Shown: in pieces, positions 46,201-58,000 of the stretch | Layout of the letters: each line of letters opens with the position of its first letter | Position numbering within the stretch: position 1 is the stretch's first letter | NCBI GenBank assembly: GCA_002633025.1 | Contig: NMRB01000004.1 | Location: forward strand, 943,340-1,007,339 | Direction: 5' to 3' | Length of the DNA: 64,000 bases | Origin: Notospermus geniculatus | Lineage: Eukaryota; Nemertea; Pilidiophora; Heteronemertea; Lineidae | Translations under genes and position numbers: made by a program | Notes under the pieces: model-generated | The model's database searches: none | Told to the model about the DNA's origin: nothing | What the model saw: the letters and a program-made list of their open reading frames with translations, nothing else

Positions 46201-48866
46201 TGGGATGAATGAAGCTTTATTGTGATTACGCCAGCCATCATCCACAATGGCGTTTGGTATATAACGTTAGTCGATTGCGTTCCCCAGAAGAATCGCGGCT
46301 GATTTGCGAGTCCATAAAAGAAGAATCAGAGTGCAAAACGGTCAACCGGACAACCGACTACGGCTAGCATACAGACCAGAAAGCATCATCCAATCACAGA
46401 CCCCTGCTTATATGTAAATTAGTGGTCGAAGTTCAGCCCGCAGAAACCACCCAGACGTAAAACACAACGATGATGAGCATGACAAGGAAAATCTATCGCG
46501 TGCTATCTTTTCCGGTCTGTCGCTTATCCAACATGGCCGTCTTCGATCCTTGGGATTGTAACCTTGGGGTTAATGGAGCGGGCGATGGAACCTCATCCCC
46601 AGGGCGAAACGATCGGTTTGTCGTCTGATGCACGCGAGAATAGAAAAACTTGGATGAAAACGAGGTCTAGCGAGATAGTTTTCGCAAATACTTGAAATGT
46701 TCTCGACATCGTTTACCGCCGCGAGGTTCCAGCTTTTAGATACCCCCGTAGTTTCGTATTCCAGGCAAGGCATTACCTTGTTATGGTTGTTGAAGCGATA
46801 AGTGATGAGTTATTAGGTCTTTTCATCGGATATTATGTCGACCAATATAATTAATGTCCTTCCTGATTCATCTCACTATCAATTCGCTCTCAGAACGAAG
46901 TGAAAACGAATTAATTTCGCGTTACGGACAGCATATTTAATTTGGAGATTACAAACACCTCGGTTGCTAAGCAACGGCGGATGATCCATAGCGACAAATC
47001 TTAGGAAGTTAATAATTGTTCCAATCAATAAAGGGGAGATATGATGGACATTTGATGGTCGTGTTGCGTTGTCTCTCACCAGGAAAATGGTAAATTTCAA
47101 ACAGCCTATCTCAAGTAGGCCTACTCACCAGATTGTTGAATCTCTTATGAAACTCGTACCAATGTGCTTTAAAACCAGTAGCCTAGCCTCGTGCTCGTAT
47201 TATACATGTATATTAGGCTATTTTCTGACCCATTCATTGGCGGGGTTTTGCGTGCTCAAAGCAACTTGAGCCATGATAGTTTTCATTTGGGAACTGCCGA
47301 TATTTGAGGCTCTGGGCTACTCGTTATGAGAAGAGTCTCGGCTTTCGGGATCGAAATACATAGAAAGGATGGGCAAGATATTAAAGTGAAGCTACAAAGC
47401 ATGCGGTTAACCATTGATTTCGGAGACTTCCAATATGTACTCCGACAATGTTTCGCTGGTTAAATGGATGAATTATGGCAAAAGTCCTTCAAGTGCAAGA
47501 GGCAAGATGAATGAGACTTTTGCTTGTCTGCATCTGCCCGACCTCTCGAAAATATGGGAAACAAGCTGTGAGGAGTGGGACCATCATCACGAGAATCGAA
47601 CCCCCTTACGTTAAGGTTATCAGCATCCCATCTAAACCTCCCCAATATTAACTCACGATGCAGAATGAACTTTGTTCTACTGCATTGTTCTTTGCGGATG
47701 AAATGCGTCTGTTCCATCCCAAGACACGCCGAAATCAATGATCATTCTCTTGTCTGTTTGTAGTTGCTTGCATATCTCCCACAACTGGTGATACTCGCTT
47801 CTCAATCAATAAGATGTCTTAGAGTAGGAGGCAGCAGACGACCTCTCCACCGCATCCTAATCATCCACAAAGCCGATTTCCACCCCGAGGGCACACAACA
47901 TCTCAAATTGATTTCTCAGCGGTTTCGAGCCGTCGGATAGGAATTCTAATCTATTTGGTTTTATCGTTAACTAATTTGACGTTCTTTTGACACAATGTAC
48001 ACCGCTTGGGGTAAACAGGCATATTAGTATTTTGGAGTATGTGTTTTCTAGCCATCGGAAGAGACAGCCGGGGCCATTCCACCAAAATGTTAAAGTACAC
48101 GTACTGTACGGCGTTATCTCCATCAGTAGAGAGTTTTCGCAAAGCCCCCGAAACGCCAACGCGAACGCCAATCCCATTGTTCGATGCCGCGAAGAAGGCA
48201 CCGAACAAAAGGATAGACGTTCGCGTTGGCTTTTCGGGGGCTTCGCGAAAACTTCCTAAGCCAATCGCCGTAACGCCAAATAGCACAAACGGGTTTCGAA
48301 CTCGTGGCCTTCTATGCTAACCACTTGTCCGCTGAGGCTCTTAAACGGTGTTTTGAACAACCCAGCGCAGGGTTGCCGAAGTAAGATCATACTAAACAAC
48401 ATCACTTCGGCAGAGTTCAGACATCGCTAGTTTCATTTCTATTACGCACATGTTTTCCTTGCAATGCTATGCTTCCAAAACGACAAAGAGTTAACCAAGA
48501 TCAATATTATCGCAGTCATAAAAAACCCTTCGCAGTTATTGGAATCTGGTGTTTCTGTCAGTGAAGATGATGGATTCAAGTACGCCTAATTCAAGAACAT
48601 CCAAACCAATTCGGTCTCGGTATACCGCACGACCTTCTTCAATGTTGATACTTATTCAACACCATTACTGCCAAGAGAGCAGTCCGACATTGTTGTCTTT
48701 CCTTTTCCAATGAGATGAATTATCATTATGGAAATACATGTAAGAATATACAGCACTAAGTAGGCCTACTGACAGTACGATCTACTTAGTAGAGAAGTCA
48801 TTAATGCTGCCAAATTCTCACCTGCAGAAGCCAGACGTTCGTTGTCATGATCTGATTCCTCTCGTC
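40212..48866 (-). CDS. nicotinic acetylcholine receptor alpha-type subunit, copy 1
   Basis: Minus-strand exons: 48866-48822 (45 bp, [15 protein letters not shown]), 45839-45730 (110 bp, [16 protein letters not shown] to IVLYN), 41763-40701 (1063 bp) and 40502-40212 (to stop). The 45- and 110-bp exon lengths are those of classical nicotinic genes. The third exon holds the Cys-loop ([15 protein letters not shown]), YYPCC (alpha hallmark), M1, M2 ([17 protein letters not shown]), M3 and the cytoplasmic loop; the last holds [11 protein letters not shown]4 and a ~55-residue extracellular tail, longer than usual. It is a ligand-gated ion channel of the plasma membrane. M2 has unusual pore residues (Tyr at 6', Val at 9'). 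Signal-peptide and first binding-domain exons were not found. The intron found after YDGF in the distal cassette is absent here. Confidence 0.88.
45888..45942. repeat. (TAGTGG)n microsatellite with single-N gap
   Basis: GTAGTGGTAGTGG... hexamer array with an N at 45927. In copy 2 of block D the array is cut at an N (57694) and about 300 bases after it are missing, so both breaks are assembly failures at the repeat. Confidence 0.9.
48128..48256. mobile_element. GTTTTCGC-family fold-back element, copy 3
   Basis: GAGTTTTCGCAAAGCCCCCG at the left and CGGGGGCTTCGCGAAAACTT at the right, with inner CCAACGCGAACG / CGTTCGCGTTGG. It lies about 30 bases from a tRNA-like segment and is present in both copies of block D. 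Confidence 0.8.
48285..48344 (-). mobile_element. tRNA-like segment, probable SINE head (copy 1)
   Basis: On the minus strand: AGCCTCAGCGGACAAGTGG, TTAGCATAGAAGG, then a box B-like GAGTTCGAAACCC. This resembles the D-arm and T-arm of a tRNA with the anticodon arm degenerate. It is too short and imperfect for a functional tRNA; a tRNA-derived SINE fragment is the better reading. The TTAA at its end (48341-48344) is the empty site of an insertion seen in copy 2. Confidence 0.5.
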
Positions 48867-49858
48867 CTGAAAAGAGAAAGAGGTATTGAATCAGGAGGTG
48901 CGACGTTTTCGTGCTAACTCACCGGCACTTCCTTCTTCGACGGCAGACTGGCAACGCGCGTCGCCCGCTATCACCTGCAAGACTACTTCGTTATCAGAGC
49001 TGATGTGACGTTGCGCTGCTCAAGTGTTTACCGTGCGAATCCATCTCATCTCAGCTCTCCGTCTCGTTGCACGAAATAAAGCACTACTTCAGACTGAGAC
49101 AGGGATCAGAAGTAGAAAGAGCAGACGATACGAAAGACTCTGTATACATTTTGTTTCATCTTTGACGATTATTAAAACATATGATGACTTTAGCACATCT
49201 CAGGGTAATGCGCCGAGGTTTGGGGCATATTTCATCACAAAAATTCACAGAATAGGTAACACATCAAACCAAATCTTTCGCAACGAAGCTCGAGTCTGAT
49301 CTTGTGACGAAACGCGTGGGGTCAATACACAGTCGGCCGTACAAACCCTGAAATTGTACGAAATATTTTACCGTGTACAGCCGGCAGTAGGGTCCTGTAA
49401 TTTAATCTGATCTAAACAAGCAACGCTGACGTGTAACTTTTTACCTAAGAAGCACACTCGAACTCGTGATCCGCCATGAGTCGAGTGATCACTTCTTCAT
49501 ACAAGTGGGAAGTTGCAATCGGCAACAACCACTGCCTCGTCACGATACGAATCAGTGATTTCCTGAACTTTCACCACTTTCCGGGTATAGATCACTTTTT
49601 ACAACGGTTTTGCGTAAATTCTCGGTCAAGGTCTACTCAAATGCTCGTCTCTGACATTGGAGGGAGCGCGGTGGGGACCGCCATGTTGCTCCAAACTGAT
49701 TGGCAACTACGGCTAGGTGACCGAGACTCGTGCAGACTAGACTGCAGAACAGGGACGTCATCTGATTGGCTGATTGATTTCCTCCGACAAATAATCAATA
49801 TTTTTCAGAATTTATTGGTTTACCCTCCAACCTCTCTTCCTGTCTTGCTGCTCATCAA

Positions 49859-49859
49859 N
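49859..49859. other. single-N contig join
   Basis: The left side matches sequence ending at 61887; the right side matches sequence starting at 38480. The overlap is about 11.4-12 kb. Confidence 0.92.
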
Positions 49860-49964
49860 ATGTTGCATGAACTCTTGTAAATGGCAGGCGGTTCCCATTC
49901 CACAAGTCCAGTAGGCCGCAGGACGGCTTTTGTTTTCATGGTGATCTCGTAACTCCCGTCAGCG
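49860..49964 (-). CDS. fragment of distal receptor cassette first exon (copy 2, cut at contig edge)
   Basis: Corresponds to 38480-38584: acceptor CTGCAG, then the start of the exon that leads into the Cys-loop, cut off by the N. It shows that the second haplotype has the distal cassette in the same place. Confidence 0.8.
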
Positions 49965-50825
49965 CTGCAGGAGAGAAAGTTAATGGTTTGATTTGATCGG
50001 CTCTCCCCTTGTTGGCGATCGAGTTATCACAGTTTCCCGAGATCTTGGTGCAGGGGCGAGGTTTTAGGCGGGAGTGAAGGCACTGTTTAACCTGAGATTT
50101 TTCTCGGGAAAGTTAGCTCTGTTTGGGCAACACAACGCAGAAGAGCCAACTCGCACGAGATAACTCTCAGAAGTGGAACTCAGCGCACTAAGGAAGAAAT
50201 AAGGAAACAAAACTTCAAATTTCAACAACAATTTATTACATCATCGATTGATGTATAGTTACTACTTTCAATTCATCCGTAAGACGAACATGAGGCCATG
50301 AAAACGATTACTGTACTTGGGCCAAAAGAAACGAAGTATAGGCCTACTCCCAGGTGAAAATCTTAGCACGGCACGTTCGGTAGCTTACGCTGAGGAAGAG
50401 CTCTTCTTTGCTTTGATTTTTTGCTCCACAACACAGAATCATGTAGTTCTCTGCTCTTTGAATATAGGTGGCACATAACCACCAAGTTCCAAATAGTAAT
50501 GAATCATTGTTTAAGTTCAGTAAAAGATCAAAAGGTGAGCTCTCCCTCAAATTTATTTCAGACAACAACCATACCCTCATACCCATTGTATACGTCGACA
50601 ACAGTCTCGTGACACAAAGGGCAAATCAAAAACTACCATTCCGAGTAGCCGCCAGGTGTCTCGTGGGAACAGTGGCGCACCTGGCGGCAAAGATGCCATC
50701 GGAAGGGCTGAAATAGTTGCCCAGGCGTACTCGACAACGATCTGGTACAACTCTCTTGAACAATGGATGGATCATTTCCTATCACTCCTTTAGAGGCAAG
50801 AGTGAATTATACTGTCACGTGTCAT

Positions 50826-51315
50826 CATAAAGGAATCAACCATAAAGGTTTAACTGCGAACGATGAGCTTACTGAGGGATACACTTCCTGTGTTGCCACC
50901 AGATGTCTCTCACTGCCTGAATTTTGGCTTTACGTAATAGGCACGAGCTTCAACTTTTTTTGTGGTGAAGAGGTACATGAACCTGCCAACATGATGCTTT
51001 GAATTCCATTTCTGACGATAACTGAGCTATTTTCAGCACAATTAGTGTTCCATGTACAAATGTACGTCAGCCTATTCAAATGTACACCGATGACCCTGAA
51101 CACACATCGTTCGTGGGGTTCTCATTAATTCAGACCTTTTGTATCATAAGATCAACTAGTCGGAATTCAACAAAATTTGCAGTTAATGTGCAGAAGGGTC
51201 TTGCCTATCACATAGAAACGTCAGAATGCAAATCTGTTGGGTTTTAAAGGGATATTGTCCACATTTATAAAATGCTGAATTTGTCAGTTGAACCTTTATG
51301 GTTGATTCCTTTATG
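50826..51315. mobile_element. 490-bp insertion with 31-bp inverted termini and 7-bp target duplication
   Basis: Present only in copy 2 of block D. Ends CATAAAGGAATCAACCATAA... and ...GGTTGATTCCTTTATG are inverted over 31 bp with one mismatch. GTGTCAT flanks both sides (50819-50825, 51316-51322) and occurs once at the empty site in copy 1 (near 39487-39495). Internal open frames do not look like a transposase, so it is non-autonomous. Confidence 0.88.
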
Positions 51316-52028
51316 GTGTCATGGACCTCTGTTTATTACTCTATACAACAGATGTACGGCAAGAGTTCTCTGACAGGCCTGCAGAACTTTTAAAATTGTC
51401 GGAATATGAATATTGCAGGGGTGATATTGCCAAGGAAGTCACGTTTGCTGGGCATAGTTTCGATTTGCAGTGTCGGGGATCCAGATGGCTCCGAGGCGCA
51501 GATTCCTCCAGAGGCCTCGCACAGCCTCATTACTGATTTGTAGGCTAATACTGAAATCAAAGCAGCAAATTTGAAGATCAGATTTTGGAGGAAGACAAAG
51601 TGTAATAGGCCTATCGTGACTACTTTTACGGCTCCTTGATGATGTACAGCCACATGTTCATGAGAAAGGCGTGTTGACGTGTGCATGTGCAGAGTGAGGA
51701 ATGCTACCGTGAAAAAAAAACAAATGCTTTTACTTCAGATTTGTACAGCATTGCCGAGTGCATTTGTATTGCAAAACTCAAGTAAAACATTTTACTAGTC
51801 TTTATTCATATGGCCCATTAAAACATCTTTAACATTTCGGTGCTTTCCCTAGAACGAGAGTATATCAGTGTCTCTTTGCTTCCGAAAAGGTATTTAACGA
51901 GGCCTATCGCTACAATGCAGCAGCGTCATCTTATTCTATAAGGAGATACATGTACGGTATGATGACCCAACGCAATTCAAGTCGTAGAATACAACAACCT
52001 AGGTTTAACCAAAATTACAAATGTTGCT

Positions 52029-55000
52029 TTATGGTATCATCATCATTCCGTCTTGCCCCAATATGTCCTCTCCAAATTGTCCGCCATCTAATCCGAACGC
52101 TTCCTTCATGATATCGTCCACTATCTGGCCTTCGCTATTGCACACGGTATTCCCGCACCACCTCGAGTCCAAGTCGCCGTTCCCAAGCGGTGGCCTCTTG
52201 TCGTAGATCATCGGCGCCTGAAGAATGATACCGAATGTCCCGACGAGACACGAAGTGGTGAAGAGCCAGAAGAAGAGCCGATCTAATACCATGGCAACGA
52301 ATTTCCAGTCTTCACGTATCTGTTAAAAGGAGAAAAACGTACATTTAGTATGAAGTGAGAAGAGCACTGTGCCCCTTCTCTAAGATTTTTTCCTTTGTAC
52401 CTGATATAAAGCATTCTGGATGCTGCAAGAGCAACAACTGACACAAAGGAGGAAGTAGCCAGGGACAATCTTGGATATTTTTTACTAACGTAGGTAATTA
52501 TCATAATTTATGCTCACGTCATTATCCTCGTCTTCCTTCTTCATATGCTCCGACAGAAAGTGAACCTGATCCAACATTTCATCAACCTCCGGACAGCTGG
52601 GGCCATCAAGACACCCAAGGTTACCAGACGATTCCTCAAAGGTGGCAGTGTTATGAGAAGCGTAAGCACAACGGGTATGGTCCTCGATGCGCCGCCTGGT
52701 GTAATCTCCAAGAACCTGCTCCGGAAGACTGTCATAAATGTCCCGGATGTGCGACCTCGTGTCAAGCCGGCCGTCTCTCATTCGCTGCTCACGTTTCCTC
52801 TGCCTCTTTTTCTCCTTCTGATCTTTCGTGTAGCGTTCTGGCCGCTTCATGAACAGCAACCGTGGCATGATGTGGAGAAACACCTGGCGAACCCACGACG
52901 GCATTTCATGGGTCGAAGAAGATCGGAAGTGGTCATTGAGGACAATTACTGTCGACATTATCGAGAGGACAACCACTATCATTGTAAATAATAAGTACTT
53001 CCCCATCAGGGGCACCACAAACGACGTCGGGGGCGTAATGTCAACAAGAACTAAGAAAAACACATTCAAGGAGACCATGATGTAGATACTGAGGCCGACC
53101 TTTTCGCGGGAATCTGAGGGTACGCAGAAAACGAAGACTGTCAGGAACGAAATGACGACGCAAGGGATGATGAGATTGACGGTGTAAAACAATGGCTTTC
53201 TTCTCAAGGTGATATTGAAAGTGATGTCAGGAATAGGCTCCATACAGCAGGGGTAATAACTGTCCTTTCGGGTCGCGGGAACGCCTAGGACATCCCATTC
53301 AAAACTCTCCTCGAATGTATCCAAGCTGATTCCGAATTCAAAATCTATTTCACGTTCGTGTCTGTTCTTCTTGATTTGCAAGATATGTTTCAGATCGAGT
53401 TTGAACCCGTCGTAACTCCAAGAGCCAAATTTCATATGACACGACTGCTGATCGAAGGGAAAGAATTCTACGTCAATTTCACACGAACTTTTATAGACCG
53501 CAGGGGGGTTCCAGTTGACAATGCCATCGTAGCTCACGGTTGCCTTGGTCATGATGGTGACTACGTAATCACCGTCAGCGCTGAAACAATACAAGTAGCC
53601 GTTTTTAAATTTCTGTTGATTAGTTTTCACGATTCTGTATCAGCCATTTCAAGTTAAAAACGTCGTTGTCGTCATTAAGTAGACCTGTTTCTGATCTCTT
53701 ATTTTGTGACAGAAGATTGGTTTCAGACGAGTTTTGAGCAGAAGAACTGCCAAATTACTTCATAAATCTAAATTATTTTTACTTTCATTCACAAAGTAGG
53801 TATTAGACAGTGGTCATTAGATGGAAACCTGTACTGGATTGCATTACGTAATTGGTCAGTTAACCCTTTTTTAGCGAAGACTGGTTAAAGAATAAACAAG
53901 TGGATAAAAGAATTGATGAAGAACGGGAATTTTCAGCAAGAATTTTGATATTTTTACGATAGTAATAGGAATTCATAGCCGTGTTTGGTCTTCTTCCCAT
54001 ACAAAAGATGGCAACACAATCGCCAGATAAGCCCGTCAGTGAGGGTTCCAAATATTGGTTTAAAACGGTTGAATTTCAATGACCAATTTATCAAAATGTC
54101 GAATAATCAAATCAGTAAAATGACAAGGGTTGAGATGAAGCACTGCGCATGTCAGAGGCAATGGACAGAAGAACATTTCTTCCCAGGCAAAAGATTGATA
54201 TTGGTCACGTGGTCCAGACCAAAGATGGTGGCCTTATCTTTTATTTTCTAGCGCCTTCTCCAATATCTTTCTGACAAAAGATCGATCTTGTGTCAGCCTC
54301 GCCGTTTGGTCACGTGACACTGAATTGGAACCTTGACGTCTGCTGACTGATATTGCGATTGCGAGTTTAGTGTTACAGTTCGCCGTTACGTGGTGCTGTT
54401 AAGCAGCAACATGCTGCACAAGGAAATAATTTATCAGATATTTGCTTACGTGAGATCTGCTGTTTGAAAAACAAAGGATTTTCAGACCGATTTATTTGAC
54501 AGTCCAACAAGATTTGCCTAATTTATAGAGATTACGCAGGGTATTTCAAACAACAGGCATTCCAAGAAATGAATTTACTGGGTGTTGGTGATAGATTATG
54601 ATAGTTAAACGAACTGGTGTTAGGATTGTCTGTGGCTATATTATGGTGTACTGGGTAAGAAGAAAGATATTTCTGGTATAAGATGGGTGAGAAAGTTGGT
54701 AGAAAGTGGTGTAAGTTTTACCAAACCAGGCGGCAGCAAAATGCAGGATTGATGTTGGTGATGAAGATGACGAGGATGCTGACGATGCACTCTTGTTAAT
54801 TTGGTTAGAAAGGAATAGTTTCTGTTAAAATAGGTTAGATTCGTTAATACTGAAGGTCTGGATTAGTTTGTAGAAAAAGTTTGATGTTAAAAGAACTGTG
54901 ACACAGAATCATGAAAAGTAAATGATATTGAAATTAGCAAGCGATGAATGCGCTGGGTTGATTTTTGTTTGATGTCACGCGCTGACGCCGTGTAGCGCGC

Positions 55001-58000
55001 TCAGCCGGCCAAACAGCAGCGCCATAACCAAAGCAAGCATGAGCAAGGGCAAGGGCCGGGAACTGGGGAGGGGTTAGTTGTTAGTTGAGTTTTTAGCCGA
55101 GTTGCCGGAATTCTAAAGCAAATGAGGACTGCGTTTCAATACAGTGAAACCAAGCTCGGAAACCCATATCAAGCTTTCTGAAGCATGCTACAAGCCACGC
55201 ACCGATGGCAATGAAGCGGTCACTAGTTCTGCAAAAACAAAATTGACCAAAGCCTCGATTTATCATCATCATTAGAAGAAAAAGTAATCGACTTCTTTTG
55301 GCTGATCTGGTTGGCATTTGTTGTGGTGGCCATTCCTAGGAAGGTATGATGGTCGTTTAACGTTCTATCTCTCAGGAATCACGGAAGCTGAGGTTTTCAA
55401 AGCCAAATGCTGATCTGCTTCAGAATATATTCGGCAACGTTGACGTAAAAATGTCTGGCAGATGCTTTTCTGGTGTTACAGCCAGGGAGAGGGGCAGAAA
55501 TGAACGAGTTGCTAGCCTACTTTGTATCATGTGATAAGTAGTTAGTTACTGCAATATCAGGGAGTGGTGTATAAGTCGTGTTTCTCTCGGAAAGCGCGCA
55601 AGGTCGGCGCGTTCGGCCGTATGTGCCAGCGGTCCTCGCGTTTGTTCTCTCTCACGTGCGGAGCTGCAATTTGGACAGTGCAACAGGAAATGGCGACAAG
55701 ACAACACCACCTTTGGGCCTGTGTAAGAAGGAGCGAGAGTGCGTACAATGCTTGATGTAATGGTGAGTGGAATACATGCATGACATCGCAGTGCATCACC
55801 CTCTTTTAGTGATGAAAAAAGACGATATAAACTAGACTAACAACCAACAGTGCACGACGTAATGCGTCCCGAAACACGTGACGTGTTTCCTCCATTTTTA
55901 ATTGGTGGTTCGTCAATTTGGATGCACCCATAATTCAATGTCACAGTCTTATTTCAATGTTTATCATTCCCAAATAAGGCAGCCATTTGCCGACCATACT
56001 GCCCCGCCCCACCCCATCCCATCTTCAGCTTGCAATCCGTACCTCACTGACGGGTGATCATGACGAGGCAACAATGTTCTTTTACCATCAACCTGACTTC
56101 CGGTCACGTGATACTGGATGTATTCGTTGGTCGTTCAAAGAAGCAATTTAACTTGAATGAAAACGTCTTTTCTTGGATTAAAGCTCATATGTGTGTGTAC
56201 ACTTTGGAGGGATACAGAATTGTAGCCTACTTAATTGACTGCCTGCTCGTCCTGTGCGTACTGAGCCCAAGATCTAAACAGTTAATGCCACAAATCCGAT
56301 ACATCTACGCGCCTTTAGAAAGTTTAATCTATGGCAGTTTAGTTCCAATTTTTTTTTCTTGCACTCTTTTGATATTCCGTGGCGGTGAAGGACAATCCTA
56401 TGACTTTTTTATCAGCATAATTTTCCGGGCTTTCTACTGAACTCTCAAACGTCTCATTCGGATGGTTGATGCGACATCATTTACGCTACACAAACACAAT
56501 AACTGCGCCACTTATTTGGTAAATGCACAGTATTTTTAAGCAGAATTGCATATCAATTGTTCCAAGTTACACTTCCAGTAAGAACTTCAATAAATTTTCG
56601 TCCAAATTAAAACAAGACTGGTACTTGTGGTTTTTGACATTGGCGTACTAATTGATTTTGGATCGCGTGCTTCAGGAAGCGATTATGGAGTGTGGAATAC
56701 CATTGAGGCTTCAATGTGAAGTAATAACTATAGACTGGAGTGTGACGATTACTGTGACATGGTGCATTATGAGATCAGGGATATTCAAGGCCATTACTTC
56801 TGCATTGGATATGAAGTGCCACAGTTTTTATCCCAACAACTTGGAAAAGGTTCTGTTTTTCGGTGTATATTTTGGAAAGACTGTGCAAATACAAGTCACT
56901 GCACATCACCTTGTATCACCCATCTTGACTTAATTATTATATCCCTTATAAATTTTATTATATCTCGAGTGATAAGTCTCGGAGACTACTGAGAACGCTC
57001 GCTTAAAATTATTCCCTTTTAGATCTATTTTCCCAAAGACTACCCCTTTCATCATCCCACCATTACTTCGCCTCTGTCTCGTGTTACAAGCTTCCCAATA
57101 ATGTTGATTACCCTGTAGAAATAATGGCCGAGATGAAACGTTTTCGCAGATAAATGTGTGAAAAGTATACTTGATCCAGCTCCCTCAACCTCACCGTAAA
57201 CGGACGAGCAAATTAACTGAGGTGATGCGAAAAAGTGGAATGCTGTTATGCGGACTGTTCAAAGCATCTTGAGAATATCAGAGATTCTTAGCGCGTGCTC
57301 CCTTCGTCACCGAACACGTTTGTATGCGGTGACGGAGGGACCACTGATTACCTCAGGATGGTTGTAAGTATAAGAGAAGATGCCGTGAGTACTGAATAGA
57401 ATGCATGCAGAAGGAAAAGCAGAGAATGCGAAGGATAAGTTGAATTATCAAAATTCATGCAACATTTTGTACTAATTTGATGTCATGTTTGAGAGAAAAG
57501 GGCACAGTTCTGAAGAGGATGTTTGGACTTACTTGTTATATAAAACGATGTCAGGTAACCATATTTCCTCTGCTGGGACGTAGAGTACCTTCACCCCGCC
57601 ATATTTTTCTGGGTCCCATGTGAGCTTGTAGTCCCGCCATCTCTGAAACAGTTGGGAGAGGAAGAAGTAGTGTATTGCAGTTAATGTAGTGGTNTCAGTG
57701 TGGGATGAATGAAGCTTTATTGTGATTACGCCACAGCCATCATCCACAATGGCGTTTGGTATATTACATTCTTCGATCGCGTTCCCAAGAAGAATCGCGG
57801 CTGATTTGCGACTCCATAAAAGAAGAATCAGTGTGCAAAACGGTCAACCGGACAACCGACTATGGCTAGCCTACAGACCAGAAAGCATCGTCCATTCACA
57901 GACCCCTGCTTATGTAAAGTAGGGGTCGAAGTTCAGCCCGTAGAAACCACCCAGCCGTAAGACACAACGATTGATGGGCATGACAAGGAAAATCTATCGC

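Larger units (their letters stand above)
38480..49858. repeat. duplicated block D, copy 1 (contig end)
   Basis: Matches 49860-61887 throughout apart from insertions. It ends exactly at the single N at 49859. The match starts inside a receptor exon (38480), again exactly where copy 2 starts after the N. This indicates overlapping contigs from two haplotypes. Confidence 0.93.

Noticed and set aside
48285-48344. Functional tRNA gene
   Set aside because: Box B and part of the D-arm are present, but there is no proper anticodon arm or acceptor stem pairing. A SINE remnant fits better.
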